Positions 40,117 to 49,137 of a stretch of 64,000 bases of DNA are shown piece by piece. Source of the stretch: Ferruginibacter paludis (GTDB lineage: Bacteria; Bacteroidota; Bacteroidia; Chitinophagales; Chitinophagaceae); assembly GCF_030409685.1 (NCBI RefSeq), contig NZ_JAUFQJ010000004.1, positions 372,001 to 436,000 on the forward strand, read 5' to 3'. A program made the translations under genes and the position numbers. The notes under the pieces are model-generated. The model worked only from the letters and a program-made list of their open reading frames with translations. It was not told where the DNA came from and did not search any database. Position 1 is the stretch's first letter. Each line of letters opens with the position of its first letter.

Positions 40117-40521
40117 ATGAGTGAAAATGACAAGGCTATTTTCCCGAGAGGTGAAAAAACGCCTGTTGAATATTTTACCGGAACTGCCTGGCTGAATACC
40201 CTTGTTCCGAAAGATGAAACAGGCAGTTATGCCATTGGAAATGTAGCATTTGAACCCGGTTGCAGAAACAACTGGCACACCCATCCGGCCGGGCAAATTT
40301 TGCTGGTGACAAGCGACAAAGGATTTTACCAGGAAAAAGGAAAGCCGGCAAAGCCGCTCGCAACAGGCGATGTAGTGGTAATTCCATCCGGCGTTGAACA
40401 CTGGCATGGTGCAACAAGGGATAGCTATTTTACCCATATTGCCATCACCAATATTAAAGCAGGCGTTGCAGTAAATTGGTTAACGCCGGTGCCCGATGAA
40501 GAATATAACCGTGTCCACTAA
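40117..40521 (+). CDS. Stand-alone cupin protein
   Basis: This 134-residue protein is one small cupin barrel. The metal-binding motifs are NNWHTHPAGQ and EHWHGATRDS, with intact His residues. It aligns along its length with the cupin half of the fusion at 24386 (both have FTGTAWLN, AIGNVAFEPG-like and GFYQEKGK-like segments). It lies 10 bp after the aldo-keto reductase and probably acts in the same reaction sequence. A role in metal-dependent dioxygenase or decarboxylase-type chemistry is possible but not shown. Confidence 0.88.
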   Translation: MSENDKAIFPRGEKTPVEYFTGTAWLNTLVPKDETGSYAIGNVAFEPGCRNNWHTHPAGQILLVTSDKGFYQEKGKPAKPLATGDVVVIPSGVEHWHGATRDSYFTHIAITNIKAGVAVNWLTPVPDEEYNRVH

Positions 40522-40891
40522 ATCCATAATACTTACTCAACCGTTGCGCCGGTTACTGTATGGAATAGATGATTGGATCCCAAAAGAAAAATTGTCAATC
40601 TTTATTGCCGGTAATACCGCCTCTCCGGAAAATAAAATGCGGTCTGAACGCTTATTTTATATCCTCAGTAAGTTTAAATACTTCCGGGCAAAACCGGCTA
40701 TAGCAGTTAAGCTATTGCGCTTTATTTTAAATCAGCCACCCTCCATACGGATAAATACGGTCCTGCTTCTTTTTAAAATAAGCAGGGCAAATACTAAAAG
40801 ATGCTATTGATTTTTATCATCTTTGTACCTGCCCACTATCATACCTTAAACTATTACCTGGCCCTACTTTTAGTTAAAGCATTTATCTAAA
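40522..40891. other. Intergenic region before the PAS kinase
   Basis: This 370-bp stretch has one 104-codon plus-strand frame (40496-40810) that overlaps the cupin end; it has a high Lys/Arg content and no recognisable domain, so I regard it as chance. Otherwise no repeat, terminator or RNA signal is evident. Confidence 0.4.
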
Positions 40892-42736
40892 ATGAAATCA
40901 ATCAACAAGGGCAAAGTTCCTTCCCCGGTACATCAGTCTGTTGAAATGGTACAAATGCTGTCGGCCTACCAGGCCGCTGTAAATGAAGCTGCTATTGTAT
41001 CCATCACGGATATAAAGGGAGACATTGTATACGTCAACGAGATGTTTATCAGGGTATCAAAATATAGCGCTGAAGAGTTGTTGGGACAAAATCACCGGTT
41101 GGTCAACAGTGGTTATCACAAAAAGGAATTCTTCCGGCACATGTGGCAAATGATCGCCGCCGGCAAGGCCTGGCGTGGTGAAATAAAGAATAAAGCTAAA
41201 GACGGAACTTACTACTGGGTTGACACTGTCATTACACCTATCGTTGACCAAAACGGCATCATTTTTCAATACCTCTCTATCCGCAATTTGATTACGGCGC
41301 AAAAAGAAAATGAAGCAAGACTGCTGCAGGTTCAACACGAAATATTAAAGCGGACAAAACAATTGAAAGACGCACAACGGGTTGCTAAAACAGGCAGTTG
41401 GTACCTGGATGTATCCGGAGATAACCAGTTGGAATGGTCTGACGAAACTTATCATATTTTTGAAATAGCTCCCGGGACGAAAATGACTTATAATAAATTC
41501 CTGGAAGCGGTTCATCCTGACGATAGGAATTTGGTAGACAAAAAATGGGAACAGGCTTTGAAAACCGGGAGATATCATATTGAACATCGCATTATAACAA
41601 AAAGTGGTGAAAAATGGGTGAACGAAGAAGCCCGGATTGAATTTGATAAAAAAGCAAATCTTAAAAGAGCCCTCGGTACTGTGCAGGACATTACCGAAAA
41701 AAAGAAAATAGACCATTCGCTCCGGGAATCAGAGCATCTTTATAAAACACTTTTCAATACCAGCCCTTTTGCAGTTGGCATAGTAGATAAAAAAACGATG
41801 CAGTTTTTAGAGGTCAATAAAACTGCTATTAAACTGTATGGATATTCAAGAGCCGAATTCCTGAAATTATCCCTTTTTGACATCCGTGTGGAAGAGGAAC
41901 ATGCAAAACTAAAAAATCAATTGATTAACAATTATGCAGGTGACCGGTCGATACGGAGCCATAAAAGGAAGAATGGTGACATCATTCAGGTAGAACCCAC
42001 CATCACTCCCATGACTTACAGGGGCCACAATGTGTATTTGATTACCATCACCGATATAACAGATAAACTGAGAATTGAAGATGAATTAAACCTGTCGAAA
42101 TTAAACCGGCAAAAGGAAATTATTGAAGCGGAAGAACGCAGCCGTTCCCAAATTGGAATGGAATTACATGACAATGTGAACCAGTTGCTGGCAGCGTCAC
42201 GGCTTTATATCCGGCAGGTGAAAACAAGCTCCGGTAAAAACGAAGGCTTTATTAAAACGGCATTGGATATACTTGGTGTTGCGCTTGAAGAAATCAGAAA
42301 ATTATCTGCTTCGCTTGTTGCGCCTACACTCAGTAATAACAATTTAAAAGAATCCATTGAAGCACTTTCAAAAAGCTATCCGTCAGGGAATGCAAAGATT
42401 CAACTACATTTAGCACTGAACGAAGCTGCCATTCCCGAAGGTTTAAAAACCAATATTTATCGCATTGTACAAGAGCAATTCAGTAATATCATCAGGCATG
42501 CGGAAGCTACAAAAATCAGCATTACAGTCCAGCAGTCTGCTGATTCAATAGCCGTAGAAATAACGGATAACGGAAAAGGGTTTGATTTACAAACGGCCAA
42601 AAGAGGCATTGGGCTTAACAATATAACGCACCGTGCCGAAGCATATGGGGGCAGGGTATGCATTGATACCGGCATTGGACAGGGTTGTAAAATAAATATC
42701 TGGTTTGATATTTTGCCGGTGGGGGGAAATATATAA
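40892..42736 (+). CDS. Multi-PAS sensor histidine kinase of the NarX type
   Basis: This 614-residue soluble kinase has three PAS domains, at about 25-135 (ALTDIKGDIVYVNE-like ITDIKGDIVYVNEMF, ends ITAQK), 165-275 (ELEWSDETYHIFE, AVHPDDRNLV) and 285-395 (LYKTLFNTSPFAVG). The kinase core is the HisKA_3 type: MELHDNVNQLLAASRLYIRQ with phosphoacceptor His426. The ATPase carries QEQFSNIIRHAEAT and DNGKGFD and RGIGLNNITHRAE. Such kinases pair with NarL-type DNA-binding response regulators, but none is adjacent. It follows the aldo-keto reductase/cupin unit but is separated by 370 bp. Confidence 0.93.
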   Translation: MKSINKGKVPSPVHQSVEMVQMLSAYQAAVNEAAIVSITDIKGDIVYVNEMFIRVSKYSAEELLGQNHRLVNSGYHKKEFFRHMWQMIAAGKAWRGEIKNKAKDGTYYWVDTVITPIVDQNGIIFQYLSIRNLITAQKENEARLLQVQHEILKRTKQLKDAQRVAKTGSWYLDVSGDNQLEWSDETYHIFEIAPGTKMTYNKFLEAVHPDDRNLVDKKWEQALKTGRYHIEHRIITKSGEKWVNEEARIEFDKKANLKRALGTVQDITEKKKIDHSLRESEHLYKTLFNTSPFAVGIVDKKTMQFLEVNKTAIKLYGYSRAEFLKLSLFDIRVEEEHAKLKNQLINNYAGDRSIRSHKRKNGDIIQVEPTITPMTYRGHNVYLITITDITDKLRIEDELNLSKLNRQKEIIEAEERSRSQIGMELHDNVNQLLAASRLYIRQVKTSSGKNEGFIKTALDILGVALEEIRKLSASLVAPTLSNNNLKESIEALSKSYPSGNAKIQLHLALNEAAIPEGLKTNIYRIVQEQFSNIIRHAEATKISITVQQSADSIAVEITDNGKGFDLQTAKRGIGLNNITHRAEAYGGRVCIDTGIGQGCKINIWFDILPVGGNI

Positions 42737-43246
42737 GTTGCCTTTTCTTCCGTTTCTGGTTTCCCCTTCTTCCCAAATTTTAAAGTTCCCAGGCGATATC
42801 TCTTCAAAGTCTAAACCAACAATCAGAAAGAATAGTTAAGAAGGACTCGCCATAGATTGGGAAGGGAAACACAAATATTATTAGACGAAATCATTAAAGT
42901 GCTGTCCCGTCTAAAGTGCAAGAGTTGTAAACAAATAAACTGCCCTGATAGGTGGCGAGTCCTGCAACTTGTGCTGGTTATAGGACTAAAATAACTTGTG
43001 CAGAGACTTCGCCTGAGAAGTTTTTGAATTGAAGACCGGGAACAAAAGAACTGAGCTACATTCTATATTGTTGCATTAGTAACGCCTGGCATCAGGACAG
43101 GAGTTCTGCGTCAGATTGAGATTGATAGATTTCTTTAAAAATACGCTATAATAATTAAGCATTTCTTTAAGCGCCTCACGCAGCGTATGCTCACACCTAA
43201 CGACACTTTTTATAATGGATATATTGAATCAAAAATTTCTACATAC
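42737..43246. other. Gene-free stretch between the PAS kinase and rhamnosidase
   Basis: This 510-bp stretch has no convincing gene. It contains a short direct repeat (AAAGTGC at 42896 and 42915) around TGTCCCGTCT, the kind of motif that can mark an insertion-sequence end, and TTTCTTTAA twice near 43131 and 43161. It may hold decayed mobile-element sequence, but no transposase is visible. Confidence 0.35.
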
Positions 43247-46000
43247 TTACTCTCCCACCCTAAAAAAATACTCACCCGAACCTACCTCCACCACCGCACA
43301 GCCCTGCTCGTAACGTGCAACAGTTACTTTACTGGCACCTTCCATCACAACTGCATTTTCTTTACAGGGTACATAAACCAATGCGGTTGTATTGACGGGT
43401 ATTACTGCATGCAATGCAAAGCCATTACTGCTTTTTTTCCAGTCACTTAAGATAGTGCCATACATGCATTGGTAGCTGCCCTTTGCCCGGGTAAGGTCGC
43501 TGACAGGTTGAGGATGGATAATAATTTTTTGAAAGCCGGGTGCGGCAGGATTAATGCCCAGCAGGGAACGGTAAAACCATTCATCTACCGAGCCAAACAT
43601 AGGATGGTTTTGCGAATAGACGGTGCCGGTGGGCGCCCAGGTTTCCCATAATGTGGTGGCGCCATTGGCCAGCATAAAGCCCCAACCCGGAAAAGTTTTT
43701 TGATTGGCGATGGTATAGGCAACCTCATTGCGGTCGTTTTCCCTTAAAACATCAAACATCATTTTAGTAGAAAATATGCCGGTGGATAAATGCATGTTGT
43801 GCCTTGCATATTCGCTCATCAGCACCGCCAGCGCTGAATCTTTTTCAGGTGCCAGGCCATACCACAGCGCCAAAGTCTGGGCACTTTGCGTGGCATTGTC
43901 AAACCGGCCTGTGTTGCGCACATTGTATTTGCTGATGATGGCTTCTTTGATGTTGCGGGCCAGCTTTGCAAATTTCACCGAATCATCCTGTTCATGTAAA
44001 ATGCCGGCAAATTCTTCGGCCAGTTTTGCATGGTGATAATAAAAACAGGAAGCGCTGAAGGCATCAGGTTTGGTATCGAGTGCTTCGTGATCGCCAATGT
44101 CCCAGTAAAATAAATCGTCTTTTGCTTTTGATTGCAGAAATTCCATTTGCTTCATAAAAGCCGGGTAATTATTTTCGATGACTTGTTTATCTCCATAAAA
44201 ATCATACAACTGCTTTTGTAAAAAAGAATAACCCAGCTCCCATCCCATCGGGCCGGAGTCGCCGCCATAGCCCCTGTCTGCAATACCGGTAAACGGCGCT
44301 ATCTCTGTAATGCCGCCATCAGGCTGTTGTTCATTGGCAAAATCCCTTACGGCTTTGGTATAAAAATTTGCCATGCCGTAATTATAAATAAATGCGTTGG
44401 AGCTTACCACCATATCGGCGCCATAGCCCATCTTCTCCCTCGCCGGGCAATCAGATTGCACACTGAATATATTGCTGAGAAATGTCCACTGAATTACTTT
44501 ATGCAGTTGGTTAAACATTTCGTTGGAACAACTAAAATCGCCCTCCTGTGCTACATCGCTGTTCATGCGCATACCTTCAATATCCGCCAATGTTGGTTTG
44601 CCCGGCCAGCCGGCAATTTCCACATAGCGAAAGCCATGAAATGTAAATTGTGGTTGCCAGGTTTCCGTACCGCTTCCTTTTAGAATATAACCATCTTCCT
44701 GCCAGGCAATATCCGGCGCACCGGGGCCACCGGCGCCGGGGCTTTTTAACTGGGTCGCAACGGAGGTCATAAAATTCAATCTGCCGTCCGGCCACACATC
44801 TTCGCCAAGCCGCATCGTTATTTTGGTTCCCTTTGGCCCCTTTACTTTAATGCGTGCAACGCCGGCAAAATTCTGCCCCATGTCAACAATAAAAGTATCC
44901 TTACCCTGCTCATTAATCTTTACCGGCCGGATGATTTTTGTAATCCTGATGGGCGGCGCTATTTGCGCTGTTAATATGCCTGAAGGGCCTGTAGTAATAC
45001 TTGCATTTTTCCAGCCGGCCTTTCCAGCGCCAATGGTATTCCAGTTTTTTTGTTCCAGCCTGGCGTCATACTTTTCACCGAGGTATACATTGTTGTGTAT
45101 CACAGGGCCGGGCGCTGTCTGCCAACTATCATCAGTATTGATTGTTTGCTTTGTACCATCAGTATAGGTGATATGAATTTCTGCCAGTACGCATGGCCGG
45201 CCGGTCTGCTGAATTTTACGCAGATCGAATCGACCGAAGATGCGTAGCGGCAGAGGGTTCCACCAGCCGCTGCCAAGCATGATGCCTGCTACATTGTTTC
45301 CTTTTTCCAGCATCGCTGTAACATCGTACACCGAATATAGCACCTGCTTTTTATAAGTAGTAAAGCCGGGTTCCAGCACGTGATCGCCGATCTTTTTACC
45401 ATTTAAAAATGCTTCATAATAACCCAGCCCGCTGATGTACAACCTGGCACTGGCAATTTTTTTGCCGGCCGCGAATTCTTTTCTCAGCAATGGCATGCGG
45501 TCTTCTTTATAATAGTCTTCATCCTTTGCCGGGTTCTTACTATCATCACTGATCCATTTGGCCGTCCAATCAGTTGCGCTGAGTATGGCTGTTTCAAAAG
45601 AATTGATGTCACTCCAGCCCGATGCTTCATTGTTTTGGTTGACCACTCTTACACGCCAGTAATATTTCGTAAAAGACTGCAGCCGCTTGCCGGCATACTC
45701 CACCTGCATACTTTGCGCCGAAATAATTTTGCCGGTTGACCATTGATCGCCTTTGCCCTGTTGTAATTCCTGCATCTGATCGCTTACAATAATTTCATAA
45801 GCTGACTGCAACTGGTTTCGTTCCGTGCTGTTCATTGTCCAGCTAAAGCGGGGTGTCTTTGTATCAATCCCCAATGGGTTGACCATGTATTCGCAGGTAA
45901 GTGTAGCTGGCTGTAAAGGCGTTGCATGGCTTGTTATCAGCAAAAGGCAACATAAGATTGTGAGGGTTAATACTTTTTTCAACTGCTTTATTTTATGCAT
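43247..46000 (-). CDS. Exported alpha-L-rhamnosidase, GH78
   Basis: This 917-residue glycosidase removes terminal alpha-L-rhamnose. After a signal peptide (about 1-26) it has the usual GH78 domain order: an Ig-like region (CEYMVNPLGIDTKTPRFSWTM, near 32-50), the rhamnose-binding beta domains (YYEAFLNGKKIGDHVLEPGFTTY at about 190), then the alpha/alpha-barrel catalytic domain from about 490 (SDCPAREKMGYGADM, EIAPFTGIADRGYGGDSGPMGWELG), and a carboxyl-terminal beta domain (EWFYRSLLGINPAAPGFQKI). The frame could begin at a TTG at 46003; the ATG at 46000 is preferred. It is followed in the region by an ADP-ribosylglycohydrolase-fold protein encoded 5' of it. It releases rhamnose from plant or bacterial glycosides. 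Confidence 0.95.
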   Translation of the reverse strand: MHKIKQLKKVLTLTILCCLLLITSHATPLQPATLTCEYMVNPLGIDTKTPRFSWTMNSTERNQLQSAYEIIVSDQMQELQQGKGDQWSTGKIISAQSMQVEYAGKRLQSFTKYYWRVRVVNQNNEASGWSDINSFETAILSATDWTAKWISDDSKNPAKDEDYYKEDRMPLLRKEFAAGKKIASARLYISGLGYYEAFLNGKKIGDHVLEPGFTTYKKQVLYSVYDVTAMLEKGNNVAGIMLGSGWWNPLPLRIFGRFDLRKIQQTGRPCVLAEIHITYTDGTKQTINTDDSWQTAPGPVIHNNVYLGEKYDARLEQKNWNTIGAGKAGWKNASITTGPSGILTAQIAPPIRITKIIRPVKINEQGKDTFIVDMGQNFAGVARIKVKGPKGTKITMRLGEDVWPDGRLNFMTSVATQLKSPGAGGPGAPDIAWQEDGYILKGSGTETWQPQFTFHGFRYVEIAGWPGKPTLADIEGMRMNSDVAQEGDFSCSNEMFNQLHKVIQWTFLSNIFSVQSDCPAREKMGYGADMVVSSNAFIYNYGMANFYTKAVRDFANEQQPDGGITEIAPFTGIADRGYGGDSGPMGWELGYSFLQKQLYDFYGDKQVIENNYPAFMKQMEFLQSKAKDDLFYWDIGDHEALDTKPDAFSASCFYYHHAKLAEEFAGILHEQDDSVKFAKLARNIKEAIISKYNVRNTGRFDNATQSAQTLALWYGLAPEKDSALAVLMSEYARHNMHLSTGIFSTKMMFDVLRENDRNEVAYTIANQKTFPGWGFMLANGATTLWETWAPTGTVYSQNHPMFGSVDEWFYRSLLGINPAAPGFQKIIIHPQPVSDLTRAKGSYQCMYGTILSDWKKSSNGFALHAVIPVNTTALVYVPCKENAVVMEGASKVTVARYEQGCAVVEVGSGEYFFRVGE

Positions 46001-46041
46001 CAAAATTTGAAAGATTAATTAAGGACCAGGCACGGGACGAT

Positions 46042-46104
46042 TACTCTCAACTCATTACTGCCTATTCACTATTGGCTATTCACCACTCACCATTCACCAC
46101 TCAC
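46042..46104 (-). repeat. Heptanucleotide tandem array, nine units
   Basis: Read on the minus strand, nine adjoining 7-bp units follow the consensus GTGARTR: GTGAGTG, GTGAATG, GTGAGTG, GTGAATA, GCCAATA, GTGAATA, GGCAGTA, ATGAGTT, GAGAGTA. The first unit begins at 46104, immediately after the TAA stop of the 46105-47640 gene. The far units are more degenerate. Phase is kept at 7 for 63 bp. Confidence 0.85.
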
Positions 46105-47640
46105 TTATCTCTTATTAGCCAGCAATCCGTTCACAGGCTTATCAGAATACACTATTACCTCACCTGCATTAAAATTAAATTCCTTAGACGGGTTTACTAT
46201 TTTCAACTGCACTTTGTGTTTTCCTTTTGGAAGATCGTATTTCCAGCAAAGTTCATGACGGCGTGTTGTGTAGTTGGCGGGCAGTTCCGGCGATTCCACC
46301 AGCTTGTCGTCAATAAATAATTGGGTAGAAAAAACGAAATCCGTTGTGCTTGCCCAGGCAGCGGTCTCTCCTTTTAAAACAAAGCCCGTTCCTTCAAATT
46401 CAAAGTTCAGTGCATCCTTAGCATCTGACCATTTTACCGGAATTTTTGTAACGGGGTAAATACCATCAAATGATTTTTCCATCTTTACCGGCTTCGGTGA
46501 TTGCACTGCAATAGTAATATTGTCACCATTTATTTTACCGCCGTTTCTTTCTATATTCTGCAACGCATGTTTTAAGCCGGTGGTGTACACGTTCTCCAGG
46601 CTCATGGTAGTGTATTTAAACGGAATATTCTCCGCTTCCTTTAAACCCATTTTCCAGTAAGCTGGTATTTTATCATAACCCATGATGGCGCCTAAAATTC
46701 CGCCGGCTGTTGATGGATTACAATCCGCATCCTGTCCGCAACGGGTGGCTATTTCCAGTGTTTTTGTAAAGTCTTTTTCTCCATACAGTAATCCCATTAC
46801 CACATAAGCCGCATTCACTTTTGCATCAATATTAAACGGTGCAAATACCCCATCCGGGCAACCGATATCATTGGCCCATTTCTTTTGTACTTCCAACCAG
46901 GTTTGTTTCCATTCTGCCGGATATTTTTTATGCCAGCCAATCACATCGTTGATGCACTGGTAAAATTCACTTTGTTTTGGAATGGTTTTTAACGCCTCAC
47001 TCACCACATAATTAATATCGTTGGAGGTAAAGGCCATCGAATACATCGCACCAACGAATACACCGCCATACCAGCCATCTCCATAGTTCATGATGTGACC
47101 AATTTTATCGCTGATGGCAGAAGCGGTATTGGGCATACCCGGGCTCATCAGGCCCGCAAAATCTGCTTCAATCTGGTAGTCGATACAATCTGCATGCGGA
47201 TTATTTTTCCATTGCCCGCACATGGGCGCCTTCATGCCATGCAGGATATTATAACGGCCGGCCTGGTTAGCATGCCACAGCGCATAACCGGCGTGGGCAA
47301 AGGCATTAGCAAAAGAATCTAGCGGTGCATCCAGCCCGTATTTTTCAAACACATCTACAAAGGTCAGGTCCATATACAGGTCATCATACAAACCGGGGTT
47401 GTTGAGCATGGTGTTTTTTAAATAGCCATCATACCATAACAGCGATTGATAATCGCCAATAAAAGTACCGTCAAAACGAAACTCATACGGTCCGCCGAAA
47501 GTTACACCAATTGTTTGTCCGGCCCAGCCGCCACGGATTTTATCATTCAGTTTTTCTTTTGAAAGGGTGATTGTTTTTATTTGAGCAAAAGACTGAATCA
47601 GCAATAAACAACAGCAGATAGCAAAGGCAATTTTTTTCAT
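46105..47640 (-). CDS. Exported ADP-ribosylglycohydrolase-fold protein
   Basis: This 511-residue protein starts with a signal peptide (1-19, ending SFAQ). The core at about 25-350 has the ADP-ribosylglycohydrolase fold: GGWAGQTIGVTFGG (family GGxxGxAxG start), YDDLYMDLTFVDVF (the acidic metal-binding patch) and GQDADCNPSTAGGILGAIMG (the second acidic motif GxDxDxN). A carboxyl-terminal beta-rich domain at about 395-505 (VLKGETAAWASTTDF, RHELCWKYDLPKGKHKVQLKI) looks like a carbohydrate-binding module. Because it is exported and sits beside a rhamnosidase, it is more likely a glycoside-acting enzyme than an ADP-ribosyl-protein hydrolase. The stop touches the repeat array at 46042-46104. Confidence 0.85.
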   Translation of the reverse strand: MKKIAFAICCCLLLIQSFAQIKTITLSKEKLNDKIRGGWAGQTIGVTFGGPYEFRFDGTFIGDYQSLLWYDGYLKNTMLNNPGLYDDLYMDLTFVDVFEKYGLDAPLDSFANAFAHAGYALWHANQAGRYNILHGMKAPMCGQWKNNPHADCIDYQIEADFAGLMSPGMPNTASAISDKIGHIMNYGDGWYGGVFVGAMYSMAFTSNDINYVVSEALKTIPKQSEFYQCINDVIGWHKKYPAEWKQTWLEVQKKWANDIGCPDGVFAPFNIDAKVNAAYVVMGLLYGEKDFTKTLEIATRCGQDADCNPSTAGGILGAIMGYDKIPAYWKMGLKEAENIPFKYTTMSLENVYTTGLKHALQNIERNGGKINGDNITIAVQSPKPVKMEKSFDGIYPVTKIPVKWSDAKDALNFEFEGTGFVLKGETAAWASTTDFVFSTQLFIDDKLVESPELPANYTTRRHELCWKYDLPKGKHKVQLKIVNPSKEFNFNAGEVIVYSDKPVNGLLANKR

Positions 47641-47730
47641 CTCATATTAATTTACTAATCGTTAAAAATATCGTATGGTTTAAATCACAAGCCATTAAAC
47701 GCACTGACTTTTCTTTCCCAACGAATGCCA

Positions 47731-48414
47731 TTAGTATTTCACCCGGGTCATCAAAAGCGCATTATCAAACTGAACCGCCCCTTCGGGAAAATTATTCCTA
47801 TTTTCAAAATAACTTGATTGAACAGCTGAAACTTGCAGCGGTTCCACTTTCCAATTTAGTGTTTTAAGTTGAAGTCCGTCGTATTGATCCCCATTGGGAG
47901 AATACCCTGTATCACCACCTTGAAAAAAAGCGGATGCATTTTCAAGGCTTCCAAAAATTGAATCAGTATTAAATGCCTTTGCTTGCTTTGCATCAATTGA
48001 AAGAGAAGTGCCGTCCTCGCTTTTAAAAGCAACATGAAAATTACCGTTCGATTCTTTTACATCATATTGTGCATAAAAATGACGGCCCGGAAAAAGGCGG
48101 CCACCGGCAAAGCTGTTGATACGGGATGAAGTATCTCTTCTTGGGATAAATACACCTTCCTTCAAAACTGCATTGTCTGTCCATTCAACAGCAATTCTAT
48201 GGGCGCCATTTTCTGAAGAGATACCCGTAAAATAAGGGAACCCTTTTGGCCGCATATGTTTAAGCCTGATCAGACAAATACCAACAATCGCTTTGCCCTT
48301 ATATATTTTGGGGCTGAAAGGTGGCGGAATTATTTTGCCGATAATACCAGGGTCAACCGTAAAATTTACCAGTATTCTTCTTTCAATAATCCCTTCTACT
48401 GTTGGAATCTTCAT
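47731..48414 (-). CDS. DUF2071 protein
   Basis: This 227-residue protein has the DUF2071 fold (MKIPTVEGIIERRILVNFTVDP, then IPPPFSPKIYKGKAIVGICLIRLKHMRPKG, and GGRLFPGRHFYAQYDVKES), related to acetoacetate decarboxylase by shape. Function not established. It has no signal peptide. It lies between the ADP-ribosylglycohydrolase-fold gene and a small membrane protein, all transcribed leftward, but with gaps of 90 and 143 bp, so it may be a separate unit. Confidence 0.83.
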   Translation of the reverse strand: MKIPTVEGIIERRILVNFTVDPGIIGKIIPPPFSPKIYKGKAIVGICLIRLKHMRPKGFPYFTGISSENGAHRIAVEWTDNAVLKEGVFIPRRDTSSRINSFAGGRLFPGRHFYAQYDVKESNGNFHVAFKSEDGTSLSIDAKQAKAFNTDSIFGSLENASAFFQGGDTGYSPNGDQYDGLQLKTLNWKVEPLQVSAVQSSYFENRNNFPEGAVQFDNALLMTRVKY

Positions 48415-48557
48415 TATTCAGATTTAAATGGTTTCAATTATTTATAAGATTTCCTTTTTAATCCGGTGTGATATTTATTGACCGTAAGGGAAGTCATTTT
48501 AAAATCCAATACCGAACTTACCTCCGGAAACTTCCAACTATTAAATGTATAGCTATT

Positions 48558-49067
48558 CTACTGTTTAATTGGTGGAAGATAATCGATGATTGTTCCAACT
48601 GGCTCCCCTTTTATAAAATTAAAAATGATTCCGTTAAATAGAATAATCAAAATGATGACAGCTGCAATATTTACCAACGTTGTTATTTTTACTATTTGTT
48701 TCCAGGTAGATCTTCGTTTTAGTAAAAGCAAGTTAATTGAGCCTTCAATTATTAAAGTCGCTAATAAAATTAAAGGAAAACTTACCAGATAATTAAATAA
48801 ATCCTGCGTGCCAATTATTTTAACCCAGGGAATCCATACCAACATAATGTGCCCGCCATTCAATGCAACGGAAATAAAATATTCGATAAAGTATCCAATG
48901 ATACTGGAGATAATAATAACACCAACTATCCTGGAGTCAAAAGTTACTTTTTTTAAAATCCTGGATGCAATACAACCTTTAAATATTGCGGTCATCAATA
49001 AAAATATAAATGGATAAGGTGTCCAGAAATAGTCCTTAAAGGTCACCCTAAAAACGTCTTCAATCAT
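48558..49067 (-). CDS. Multi-pass membrane protein of unknown function
   Basis: This 169-residue protein has about four to five hydrophobic segments (roughly residues 17-32, 47-68, 72-92, 95-112 and 128-150) with basic residues at the loops (LLLKRRSTWKQ). I do not recognise its family. It lies downstream of the PQQ dehydrogenase with a 70-bp gap that has a weak hairpin, so it may be read from that operon or alone. Confidence 0.65.
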   Translation of the reverse strand: MIEDVFRVTFKDYFWTPYPFIFLLMTAIFKGCIASRILKKVTFDSRIVGVIIISSIIGYFIEYFISVALNGGHIMLVWIPWVKIIGTQDLFNYLVSFPLILLATLIIEGSINLLLLKRRSTWKQIVKITTLVNIAAVIILIILFNGIIFNFIKGEPVGTIIDYLPPIKQ

Positions 49068-49113
49068 TGGTATTTACGTTGTTTTTAACCAAGGTTATAC
49101 TTTAACTATTTTT

Positions 49114-49133
49114 GAGGGCTGGCAACCAGCGCC
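49114..49133 (-). terminator. Weak hairpin after the PQQ dehydrogenase gene
   Basis: On the minus strand GCTGG/CCAGC form a short stem (49118-49122 with 49126-49130) with flanking CC/GG bases, followed by TCAAAAATAG instead of a proper T run. Weak terminator at best. Confidence 0.3.
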
Positions 49134-49137
49134 TATA

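Noticed and set aside
40496..40810. 104-codon frame overlapping the cupin gene end
   Set aside because: Overlaps a well-supported gene, no recognisable motif, and the composition is very basic.
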